Positions 1-5,016 of a DNA stretch of 5,016 nucleotides are shown here, in pieces. Every line of letters starts with the position of its first letter. Position 1 is the first letter of the stretch. This DNA is from Pseudomonadota bacterium (GTDB taxonomy: Bacteria > Pseudomonadota > Alphaproteobacteria > Acetobacterales > Acetobacteraceae). Both the position numbers and the translations under genes were made by a program. Under the pieces are notes generated by a model. It searched no databases, was not told the DNA's origin, and saw nothing but the letters and a program-made list of their open reading frames with translations. The stretch covers positions 1-5,016 of the forward strand of contig JAKAZJ010000207.1 of the NCBI GenBank assembly GCA_021826565.1, given 5' to 3'.

Positions 1-2
1 AA

Positions 3-449
3 CGCCAGGTTCTGCCATACAGCCCGGAACAACTATTCGACCTGGTGGCCGATGTCGCGCGTTACCCCGAGTTCCTACCCTGGTGCGTCGGCGCGCGCAT
101 CCGCTCCCGCACGCCGGAGCTGATTCTGGCCGACCTGACCATCGGCTTCGGCCCGTTCCGCGAGCGCTTCACCAGCCGCGTTGGCCTGGAGCGGCCGGCG
201 CGGGTCAAGGTGGCGTACGAAAACGGTCCGTTCCGCTACCTCAACAATCAATGGGTGTTCGCTCCTGTCCCGGGCGGCACCGAGGTGGATTTCTTCGTCG
301 ATTTCGAATTTCGTTCCCGCATCCTGCAAGTTGCGATCGGCGCCGTGTTCAACGAGGCGGTGCGCCGCATGGTGGCCGCGTTCCGCCGCCGCGCCGCGCA
401 GATCTACGGGCCGCCACCGCGCGTGCCCGCGCCGGCCGCTGAAGCCTGA
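3..449 (+). CDS. ratA: RatA/COQ10-type START-domain protein (5' end outside window)
   Basis: This is the C-terminal 148 residues of a RatA/COQ10-like protein (polyketide cyclase / START-like fold). The frame is open to the window edge and begins inside the typical N-terminal strand, with PYSPEQLFDLVADV followed by RYPEFLPWC; the family usually has only a few residues before this point, so little is missing. A GTG at 45 lies inside the conserved block and is not the true start. Further on are the GPFRYLNNQWVF and FFVDFEF strands, and a C-terminal amphipathic helix rich in Ala and Arg, then a Pro/Ala tail. Family knowledge: COQ10 proteins bind ubiquinone and support respiration, while E. coli RatA inhibits 70S ribosome assembly when overproduced. 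Which role applies here cannot be read from the sequence. The toxin label is historical; no partner antitoxin gene is seen. The mvaB gene follows 147 bases downstream on the same strand. The family call is firm, the function is not. Confidence 0.88.
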   Translation, partial: RQVLPYSPEQLFDLVADVARYPEFLPWCVGARIRSRTPELILADLTIGFGPFRERFTSRVGLERPARVKVAYENGPFRYLNNQWVFAPVPGGTEVDFFVDFEFRSRILQVAIGAVFNEAVRRMVAAFRRRAAQIYGPPPRVPAPAAEA

Positions 450-596
450 GCCAGCGCCGAACCGCGGCCCCGTGGGCGGCGCTGCGCACTCCTCGGGTCC
501 GCAGGCAGCGCGGGACCGGATCAGGTGGACTCCCGAGCACTGGCCCCGCTACGCTTGCGGCGAAGCACGCGATCCCGGAGCCCTGACGGATACCCC

Positions 597-1517
597 ATGA
601 GCGAATACATCAATATCTGCGAAGTCGGCCCGCGCGACGGGTTGCAAATCGCCAAGACCCGCATGACCACGGACGACAAGATCGCCTGGATCGCCGCCAT
701 GGCCGCCGCCGGCGTGCGCGAGATCGAGGTCGGCAGCTTCGTCCCCCCGCGCGTGATCCCGCAGATGGCCGACACCGAGGAAGTGGTCCGGCGCTGCGTC
801 GAGATCCCCGGCCTGACCGTGATCGCCCTGGTGCCGAACCTGCGCGGCGCGCAGAACGCCTACAACGCCGGCGCACACAAGATCAGCACGCCGGTCTCGG
901 TCAGCGAGGGGCATAGCCGCGCCAATCTCAACCGCACCCCCGCCGAGAGCATCGCCGAGATGGGACGGCTGATGGAGTGGGTCAAAGCCCAGCCACGGCG
1001 GATGGAGGTGATCGCCGGGGCCTCCACCGCGTTCGGCTGCTCGATCGACGGGGTGGTGCCGACGGCGCAGGTGGTGCGCGTCTGTGCCGGTCTGGCGCAG
1101 GCGGGCGTGGACAAGATCATGCTGGCCGACACGGTGGGGTACGGCCATCCGGCGCAGATCAAGGAAGTGGTCCGTGCGGTACGGGGCGCGATCGGCCCGG
1201 TACTGTGGGGGTTGCATCTGCACGACACGCTGGGAATGGGGATCGCGAACGCGCTGGCCGGGCTGGAGGAGGGGATTCGGGCGTATGATTCCTGCCTCGG
1301 CGGCCTTGGGGGCTGCCCCTACGCGCCGGGGGCGTCCGGCAACGTGGTGACCGAGGACCTGGTGTTCATGCTGGAAAGCATGGGGTTCCGCACCGGGATC
1401 GACCTGCCGAAGCTGCTGAAAGCGCGCGCGCTGCTGCATGCCGGGCTGCCGGCGGAGCCGTTGTCCGGACAGATGGCGAAAGCGGGGATTCCGAAGACGT
1501 TTCGCGCCGCGGCGTAG
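597..1517 (+). CDS. mvaB: Hydroxymethylglutaryl-CoA lyase
   Basis: This 306-residue TIM-barrel enzyme of the HMGL-like family should cleave 3-hydroxy-3-methylglutaryl-CoA to acetyl-CoA and acetoacetate, the last step of leucine degradation, in the cytoplasm. Visible motifs are EVGPRDGLQ at residues 9-17 (catalytic Arg13, metal-binding Asp14), the His207-x-His209 metal pair followed by DT, the signature GLGGCPYAPGASGN with catalytic Cys240, and Asn249 nine residues later as in the human enzyme. The start at 597 puts EVGPRDGLQ where family members have it; the frame stays open upstream to 525, but those 24 residues are not HMGL-like. No strong ribosome binding site is seen. The stop TAG (1515-1517) is followed at once by a second TAG. 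The last 48 codons are repeated at 2835-2978, so the 3' end may have been replaced by recombination. A related acyl-CoA lyase activity (for example on citramalyl-CoA) cannot be excluded. Confidence 0.95.
   Translation: MSEYINICEVGPRDGLQIAKTRMTTDDKIAWIAAMAAAGVREIEVGSFVPPRVIPQMADTEEVVRRCVEIPGLTVIALVPNLRGAQNAYNAGAHKISTPVSVSEGHSRANLNRTPAESIAEMGRLMEWVKAQPRRMEVIAGASTAFGCSIDGVVPTAQVVRVCAGLAQAGVDKIMLADTVGYGHPAQIKEVVRAVRGAIGPVLWGLHLHDTLGMGIANALAGLEEGIRAYDSCLGGLGGCPYAPGASGNVVTEDLVFMLESMGFRTGIDLPKLLKARALLHAGLPAEPLSGQMAKAGIPKTFRAAA
1374..1517 (+). repeat. Direct repeat, copy A (3' end of intact mvaB)
   Basis: This is the last 144 bases of mvaB including its stop codon. It matches 2835-2978 without gaps, with 7 mismatches by eye (137 of 144 identical). 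Similarity ends right after the TAG stop: what follows here (tagggcgcg) is unlike what follows copy B (cggactgcg). Three of the altered codons change the residue relative to copy B (Ser/Ala, Arg/Pro, Lys/Glu) and three are silent. Copy A is joined to the complete gene. Confidence 0.95.
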
Positions 1518-1593
1518 TAGGGCGCGTACAGCACTCCTATTCCGAAACAGGAAGCCAAAATCGGCCACCTCAGATTGTTGAAAGTCTCGGTGT

Positions 1594-2655
1594 CTATCCG
1601 TGGTCCGGAGAAGCGTGTCTGGTCGCCACCGCTGATGATCGAAACGCGGAATAGAGTTGGCGTAGTAGCCTGGTTCCAGGGCGCTCCACTACATAATTCA
1701 ATACGAACGCTACTGCAATGAGAGCAGTCACGGATGCTGCTAGGTTTATCCATGCCGGAGCATCTAGGGCATGGAGGCCAACCTCTATCCGATATCCCAT
1801 TGGCTGGTGAATGACATAGAGGCTATAAGAGATAGAGCCAAGGAATGCCATCGGCCGAGTGCCTAACACAGGGAGCCGCCCGGCGACGGCAAGAGCAAAA
1901 ATCAAAAAGAGACTACACTCGATGCCTCGCACCAGAGATCCTTCGGGCGCACACCGTAGCACGAGGCAAAGCACCAGGAGCCAAACGCGCATCCAGGTAA
2001 ATTGGTCGGCTTTTAGACGATAAAACAGAATTCCAGCGTAAAACAGACTGGCGTAAGGTAGCGCCAGAGCGGTTGAAACCCTCCACGGCACGGCAAGCCC
2101 CATTTGCCGCAGGAGACTTGAGAGCGCAAACCCGCCGACCATCCAGGCAAGTCCTATCGACTCAATTCGGTGCCGGCAGCCGCCAATTAAGATGCCGGCC
2201 ATAAGGCCGTAGAAGCCTAATTCAAAGGACAGCGACCAGTAGGACGGATCGACCAGCGGTACACCGATATAAGACTGTAACATACTCAAGTTAATTAATC
2301 CCTGTCCTGCCGTGACGGGTAGACGAGTTGAAGGAAGGAGCAGACCGATTGCTGTGCTGATTGCGACTGCGGCCCAATATGCCGGAAACAAGCGGGCAAA
2401 GCGAGACGCGGCAAAGTCGATTACTGTTCGACTGCGATCGACTGTCATGCAGATGACAAAGCCGCTGATAATGAAGAAAAGGTCTACGGCTTGCAGGCCT
2501 CGGATGTTGACCGAAAATGGCACGACAGCTGCGATCAGAAGCGGACGTGCCGGCGCCCACAGATGAGAGAACCCGAAAGTTAGATGAAAAATTACGACCC
2601 ACAAGGCGGCTAGCCCGCGCAGGCCGTCCAGCTCCTTAAGTCGCGGTTCAGCCAT
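1594..2655 (-). CDS. Acyltransferase-3 family membrane protein (OafA/YrhL-like)
   Basis: This 353-residue integral membrane protein belongs to the acyltransferase-3 family (PF01757-type), whose members move acetyl or other acyl groups onto surface sugars such as O-antigen, capsule or exopolysaccharide. The N-terminus LKELDGLRGLAALWVVIFH carries the family's Arg-X10-His pair (Arg13, His24). Then come VDLFFIISGFVI (58-68), RFARLFPAYW (85-94), YWSLSFELGFY (139-149), SISYSLYVIHQP (274-285) and NYVVERPGTRLL (320-331), all in the usual order, with around ten hydrophobic helices. Length is normal for the stand-alone form without a SGNH domain. The start at 2655 is preferred because GAAGGT sits 6 bases upstream and family homology begins at once; an in-frame ATG at 2709 would add 18 unrelated residues. 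It runs antisense to mvaB, has lower G+C than its neighbours, and has no glycan-synthesis genes nearby, so the acceptor is unknown. Horizontal acquisition is likely. Confidence 0.92.
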   Translation of the reverse strand: MAEPRLKELDGLRGLAALWVVIFHLTFGFSHLWAPARPLLIAAVVPFSVNIRGLQAVDLFFIISGFVICMTVDRSRTVIDFAASRFARLFPAYWAAVAISTAIGLLLPSTRLPVTAGQGLINLSMLQSYIGVPLVDPSYWSLSFELGFYGLMAGILIGGCRHRIESIGLAWMVGGFALSSLLRQMGLAVPWRVSTALALPYASLFYAGILFYRLKADQFTWMRVWLLVLCLVLRCAPEGSLVRGIECSLFLIFALAVAGRLPVLGTRPMAFLGSISYSLYVIHQPMGYRIEVGLHALDAPAWINLAASVTALIAVAFVLNYVVERPGTRLLRQLYSAFRSSAVATRHASPDHG

Positions 2656-2661
2656 CGCGGC

Positions 2662-2667
2662 ACCTTC
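2662..2667 (-). promoter_or_regulatory. Ribosome binding site of the acyltransferase gene
   Basis: On the minus strand GAAGGT lies 6 bases before the ATG at 2655. This decides the start in favour of 2655 over the in-frame ATG at 2709, which has no comparable purine run. A TAGAAT hexamer on the minus strand (2696-2691) could be a -10 box between the two ATGs, but no convincing -35 box stands 16-18 bases upstream of it. Confidence 0.6.
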
Positions 2668-2795
2668 AGATCCATATTTTTGTTCGTTATATTCTACGCG
2701 AGTTATCATAAAGACGCCAGCCTTTTTGCCCTTCTACGCACGGTTCCCGCCGCTGCAATCGTTGCTAGACCGGCAGGTGTTCTCCCGCTCGAACC

Positions 2796-2829
2796 GGCGT
2801 ACCAAGTTGTCAACGCAAAGTGGTACACC
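2796..2829. repeat. Nested inverted repeats near the right edge of the insert
   Basis: GGCGTACCA (2796-2804) is mirrored by TGGTACACC (2821-2829) with one mismatch. Between them GTTGTCAAC (2806-2814) is itself a perfect 4+4 palindrome around a central T. The outer arms sit close to the start of mvaB copy B at 2835. Such nested repeats suit an insertion-sequence end or a protein-binding operator. The stretch CAACGCAAAGTGGTACACC reminds me of subterminal repeats of some IS21-family elements, but that is recollection and not a match I could test. Confidence 0.4.
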
Positions 2830-2834
2830 TCCCC

Positions 2835-2978
2835 GAAGCCATGGGATTCCCCACCGGGATCGACCTGCCGAAGCTGCTGGAAGCGCGCGCGCTGCTGCAT
2901 GCCGGGCTGCCGGCCGAGCCGTTGTCGGGACAGATGGCGAAAGCGGGGATTCCGAAGACGTTTCGCGCCGCGGCGTAG
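2835..2978 (+). pseudogene. mvaB: 3' remnant of hydroxymethylglutaryl-CoA lyase (copy B of the direct repeat)
   Basis: This is a headless second copy of the last 48 codons of mvaB, including the TAG stop at 2976-2978. It keeps the reading frame of the gene with no frameshift or internal stop (EAMGFPTGIDLPKLLEARAL and onward to TFRAAA). It lacks the entire barrel with the metal ligands and catalytic Cys, so it cannot be an enzyme. An ATG at 2841 would allow a 45-residue peptide, but no ribosome binding site precedes it. Relative to copy A it has Ala for Ser, Pro for Arg and Glu for Lys, plus three silent changes. The LLEA in copy B resembles the corresponding LLEA of the human lyase better than LLKA in copy A, hinting that B could be the original chromosomal end and A the incoming replacement. 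That direction is only an inference. Confidence 0.9.
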
Positions 2979-2995
2979 CGGACTGCGTCCAGGTC

Positions 2996-3027
2996 CCGCC
3001 GGTGGCTCGCGCCCACCGTGCTGGCGG
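2996..3027. terminator. GC-rich stem-loop between convergent mvaB remnant and LysR gene
   Basis: CCGCC-GGTGG (2996-3005) can pair with CCACC (3013-3017) and GGCGG (3023-3027) around a 7-base loop, with a 5-base bulge on the 3' side. It lies 18 bases past the mvaB remnant stop and 50 bases past the LysR stop, where a terminator serving either strand would sit. No T-run follows on the plus strand, so intrinsic termination is unproven and GC-rich DNA forms such stems by chance. If it once ended mvaB transcription, the insertion has now separated it from the intact gene. Confidence 0.25.
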
Positions 3028-3077
3028 TTGAAACCACGCGCCGCGCGATCCCCGAATCACCCGGCTGACCGGACCCC

Positions 3078-3965
3078 CTACCCCGCCATCAACCCCAGCA
3101 GCGCCCGCGCCACCTGCCCCGGTGGCCGCTCGCGGTGATACAGCGCCCGGTACGCCCGGTCCGGAAACGCCAGCGCGACCAGCCGCAGCAGCCCCGCCTC
3201 GATCCCCGGTGCCGCCACCGCGGCCGAGATCACCGTCGCTCCCAATCCCGCCTCCACCGCCGCGCGTACCGCCTCGTTGGACGGGAGTTCCAGCGCCACC
3301 CGCAGCGCGCCAGGGCTGATCCCCCATTGCGCGGACAGCGCGGTTTCAAACGCCGCGCGGGTGCCGGACCCTGCTTCGCGCAGCACCCACTCGGCGGCGG
3401 CCAGGCCCGCGGCGTCGGGCGGGATCTCGGCCCACGGATGGTCCTGACCCACCACCAGGACCAAACGGTCGCGCGCCACTTCCTGCCCCAGCAGATCGGG
3501 GCGATCCACGGTTCCTTCCACAAACCCCAGTTCGGCCGCGCCGATCGTCAGCGCCTCGGCGACCTCGGCCGTATTGCCCGCGGTCAGGCGGATTTCCACC
3601 GCCGGCCAGGCGCGGCGGAATGCAACCAGGTGGCGCGGCAGCCAATAGGCCGCGATGGTCTGGCTGGCATGGACCGTCAGGATGCCGCGGCGCGTCCCGC
3701 CGAGTTCCCCCAACATCAGCTCCGCCGCCTGGGCGCGGGCCAGCACGGCGCGCGCCTCCGACAGGAACCCGCGGCCAGCCTCGGTCAGTTCGATCCGCCG
3801 GCCGACGCGGTGGAACAGCCGCACGCCGTGCCGCGCTTCCAACCCCGCGATCGCCGCCGAGGCCGCCGATTGCGCCAGGTTCAGCGCACGCGCCGCCGCC
3901 GTCATGTGCTGGCGTTCGGCGACCGCGACGAACACGCGCAGCTGATCCAGGGTCAGGCCCGGCAT
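3078..3965 (-). CDS. LysR-family transcriptional regulator (CysL-like effector domain)
   Basis: This 295-residue DNA-binding regulator has the standard two-part LysR layout. Residues 5-63 form the winged helix-turn-helix: LDQLRVFVAVAERQHMTAAA with the recognition helix around AQSAASAAIAGLEARHGVRLF. A linker helix rich in Ala and Leu follows (65-90), then a periplasmic-binding-protein-like effector domain from about residue 92 (RRGILTVHASQTIAAYWLPR, later ELGFVEG and DHPWA). The effector domain resembles the CysL/CbbR-like branch, but the inducer cannot be deduced. Length is normal for the family. The start is the ATG at 3965, whose A is shared with the stop of the upstream oxidoreductase gene (TAATG). 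The frame stays open far upstream through the oxidoreductase gene, which is a high-GC artefact and not a fusion. Co-transcription with the oxidoreductase suggests it controls that gene, itself, or both; many LysR genes are instead divergent from their target. Confidence 0.94.
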   Translation of the reverse strand: MPGLTLDQLRVFVAVAERQHMTAAARALNLAQSAASAAIAGLEARHGVRLFHRVGRRIELTEAGRGFLSEARAVLARAQAAELMLGELGGTRRGILTVHASQTIAAYWLPRHLVAFRRAWPAVEIRLTAGNTAEVAEALTIGAAELGFVEGTVDRPDLLGQEVARDRLVLVVGQDHPWAEIPPDAAGLAAAEWVLREAGSGTRAAFETALSAQWGISPGALRVALELPSNEAVRAAVEAGLGATVISAAVAAPGIEAGLLRLVALAFPDRAYRALYHRERPPGQVARALLGLMAG

Positions 3966-4825
3966 TACCCGGCCGTGACGGCCGCGCGCACGCCCTCCCA
4001 CCGATCCAGGATCGGGACGATCGCGTCGCCCCCCGCGGCGGGCAGCGCGATCACCACCCGGGCAACGCCGGCGTCCCGCCAGCGCCGCAGCCGGTCGGGA
4101 TCGGGACGCGGGCCGAAGATGGTGACCGGGACCGCGGCGGGATCGCGCCCGGCCTCGGCCGCCATGGCGCGGAACGCCGGCATGAACGCGGTGACATCGT
4201 CGTATTGCGGGCGGGCGGCGTGGGGAATCCAGCCGTCGCCGTAGCGCAGCGCGCGGCGGGCGCCCCAGGGGAAGGCCCCGCCCACGATCACCGGCGGATG
4301 CGGCATTTGCACCGGACGGGGATTGGCGATCATCGGCGGCAGGCGGACCAGCTCCCCGGTATATTCGGGGCGGTCCATCGTCCAGATCGCGCGCATCGCC
4401 GCGATCCGCTCGCGCATCAGCTTGTGGCGACCCTTGAAGTCGGTGGTGCCGTGATCCGCCATTTCCTCGGCGTTCCAGCCGGCGCCGACGCCGAACAGGA
4501 AGCGCCCGCGACTGATCTGGTCCAGGGATGCGACCTGCTTCGCCGTCTGGATCGGGTCGCGCTGCGGCACCAGCGCGACACCGGTGCCGAGTTTCAGGCG
4601 TGTGGTGACGGCGGCCGCGGCGGCCAGCGAGACGAACGGGTCCATCACGTCGTAATACTGCTTCGGCAGCTCTCCACCGGACGGGAACGGAGATTGGCGC
4701 GATAGCGGGATGTGGGAGTGCTCCGGCGCCCAGACGGACTCGAACCCGCGCGCTTCCAGCAAGGCCCCCAGCGCCGCAGCAGACATGGAATAGTCGGTGA
4801 AGAACATCGCCGCGCCGAATTGCAT
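3965..4825 (-). CDS. LLM-class flavin/F420-type oxidoreductase
   Basis: This 286-residue protein is of the luciferase-like monooxygenase (bacterial luciferase) superfamily, close to the group annotated as probable F420-dependent oxidoreductases of Rv2161c type. These are soluble TIM-barrel enzymes using FMN or F420. Visible blocks are the N-terminal strand MQFGAAMFFTDYSM, GFESVWAPEHSHIP (27-40), LKLGTGVALVPQRDPIQTAK (77-96), the family hallmark ISRGRFLFGVGAGWNAEEM (104-122), PHPPVIVGGA (175-184), and RALRYGDGWIP (191-201). The ATG at 4825 is chosen over the in-frame ATG at 4891 because it begins the first barrel strand and follows a strong AGGGAGGG. The LysR gene follows with a TAATG overlap, indicating translational coupling. 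The substrate is unknown; no F420 synthesis genes are in view, so FMN and F420 cannot be separated. Confidence 0.93.
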   Translation of the reverse strand: MQFGAAMFFTDYSMSAAALGALLEARGFESVWAPEHSHIPLSRQSPFPSGGELPKQYYDVMDPFVSLAAAAAVTTRLKLGTGVALVPQRDPIQTAKQVASLDQISRGRFLFGVGAGWNAEEMADHGTTDFKGRHKLMRERIAAMRAIWTMDRPEYTGELVRLPPMIANPRPVQMPHPPVIVGGAFPWGARRALRYGDGWIPHAARPQYDDVTAFMPAFRAMAAEAGRDPAAVPVTIFGPRPDPDRLRRWRDAGVARVVIALPAAGGDAIVPILDRWEGVRAAVTAG

Positions 4826-4829
4826 CGGA

Positions 4830-4837
4830 CCCTCCCT
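4830..4837 (-). promoter_or_regulatory. Ribosome binding site of the LLM oxidoreductase
   Basis: AGGGAGGG on the minus strand ends 4 bases before the ATG at 4825. It settles the start at 4825 rather than the longer in-frame ATG at 4891. It is the strongest Shine-Dalgarno-like run seen in the window. Confidence 0.7.
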
Positions 4838-4931
4838 GCACTGGATCGGGCGCAGACTGGCTTGGCACGACGTAAAACGCCACCGGGCCATCCCTTGAGC
4901 GATTCTACTGGGTCATCCCCTGCGCCCGTTC

Positions 4932-4960
4932 TTGACACCCACCAAACCCGCCTGTAGCAA
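4932..4960 (+). promoter_or_regulatory. Candidate sigma-70 promoter toward the right edge
   Basis: A perfect TTGACA (4932-4937) is followed after exactly 17 bases by TAGCAA (4955-4960), which matches the -10 consensus at only 3 of 6 positions. It points at a possible start codon at 5000. It is supported only by the -35 box, the spacing and the position in the intergenic gap upstream of the minus-strand oxidoreductase. Confidence 0.25.
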
Positions 4961-4999
4961 CCGCCCGCCTTCCGGCAGGGCAACTGGGCCGGAGCGAAC

Positions 5000-5016
5000 A
5001 TGGGACAGGAACCGGG
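5000..5016 (+). CDS. Possible start of a divergent gene, cut by window edge
   Basis: An ATG at 5000 is preceded by GGAG (4991-4994) at a spacing of 5 bases, a reasonable ribosome binding site in this GC-rich genome. Only MGQEP can be read before the window ends, so no product can be named. If real, the gene is divergent from the oxidoreductase-LysR unit and the 174-base gap between the two start codons would hold both promoters, a usual place for a LysR-type operator. Confidence 0.3.

Larger units (their letters stand above)
1518..2834. mobile_element. Putative inserted foreign segment between the mvaB end repeats
   Basis: These 1,317 bases lie between two direct copies of the mvaB 3' end. 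They hold one acyltransferase gene on the minus strand plus short non-coding flanks (76 bases on the left, about 180 on the right). Base composition differs sharply from the surroundings: 61 of 120 bases are G or C at 1681-1800, against 45 of 60 at 1021-1080 in mvaB. Removing one repeat together with this segment would leave a single mvaB followed directly by the DNA now at 2979, which is the likely ancestral layout. No transposase, integrase or resolvase gene is present, so if it is mobile, it moved passively, by homologous recombination, or as the remnant of something larger. The boundaries are taken from the repeat edges and could be off by several bases. The insertion is an inference; the repeats and the composition shift are directly visible. 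Confidence 0.6.

Noticed and set aside
479..511. Seven-base stem GCGCTGC/GCAGCGC between the RatA-like gene and mvaB
   Set aside because: The loop is 19 bases, there is no T-run, and stems of this size arise easily in GC-rich DNA; it is not enough for a terminator or regulatory call.
525..596. N-terminal extension of mvaB from an upstream start at 525
   Set aside because: The 24 extra residues are Arg/Ser-rich and unlike HMG-CoA lyases; the ATG at 597 places EVGPRDGLQ at the usual distance from the start.
549..1568. Long open frame on the minus strand opposite mvaB (339 codons)
   Set aside because: It lies antisense to a clear HMG-CoA lyase, its product is low-complexity and rich in Arg, Gly, His and Pro with no family motif, and such frames are usual in high-GC genes.
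2680..3138. Plus-strand frames of 152 and 101 codons over the mvaB remnant
   Set aside because: Both read the duplicated mvaB end out of frame; only the third frame gives the lyase C-terminus.
3135..4705. Long plus-strand frames opposite the LysR and oxidoreductase genes (369 and 361 codons)
   Set aside because: They overlap each other and two firmly identified genes, and their products are Arg/Pro/Ala-rich without recognisable motifs.
3078..4883. A 601-codon minus-strand frame suggesting an oxidoreductase-regulator fusion
   Set aside because: The upstream two-fifths is the wrong frame of the oxidoreductase gene and reads as Arg/Gly-rich nonsense; LysR homology begins exactly at the ATG at 3965.
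1..5016. Defence system, CRISPR array, toxin-antitoxin pair or retroelement
   Set aside because: No array repeats, nuclease, helicase or reverse-transcriptase motifs are visible. The RatA family name does not imply a paired antitoxin, and none is present.

Overview
The window is high-GC bacterial chromosome, about 75% G+C where I counted it inside the lyase gene. The gene families and codon use suggest an alphaproteobacterium, possibly of the Acetobacteraceae or Rhodospirillales type; that placement is an inference. It has three regions: a conserved plus-strand pair on the left, an AT-richer inserted segment in the middle, and a minus-strand enzyme-regulator pair on the right.

Left (1-1517, plus strand). 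The tail of a RatA/COQ10-type START-domain protein is cut by the window edge. A complete hydroxymethylglutaryl-CoA lyase gene (mvaB) follows after 147 bases. The lyase has its catalytic Cys, metal-binding His-x-His and PRDGLQ motifs.

Middle (1518-2834). A segment of about 1.3 kb carries one gene on the opposite strand, a membrane acyltransferase of the acyltransferase-3 (OafA-like) family. G+C drops to about 51% in the 120 bases I counted, so the gene looks foreign. The most notable feature of the window is that the last 144 bases of mvaB occur twice in direct orientation, ending at 1517 and at 2978. The two copies differ at 7 positions without gaps, and the similarity stops at the TAG stop codon. 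The second copy is a headless 3' remnant of mvaB. This is the layout expected if foreign DNA entered at the 3' end of mvaB while a replacement 3' end kept the gene whole. No integrase or transposase gene is visible.

Right (2979-5016, mostly minus strand). An LLM-class flavin/F420-type oxidoreductase and a LysR-family regulator form a tight two-gene unit with a TAATG overlap. The regulator converges on the mvaB remnant. At the far right there may be the first codons of a divergent plus-strand gene, with a weak promoter candidate.

Functionally, the lyase points to leucine or acyl-CoA breakdown. The acyltransferase probably modifies a surface glycan. The oxidoreductase-regulator pair is a separate unit with unknown substrate. 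I see no RNA gene or CRISPR array, and no complete defence or other multi-gene novel system. The duplicated gene end around a foreign cargo gene is the observation most worth pursuing.
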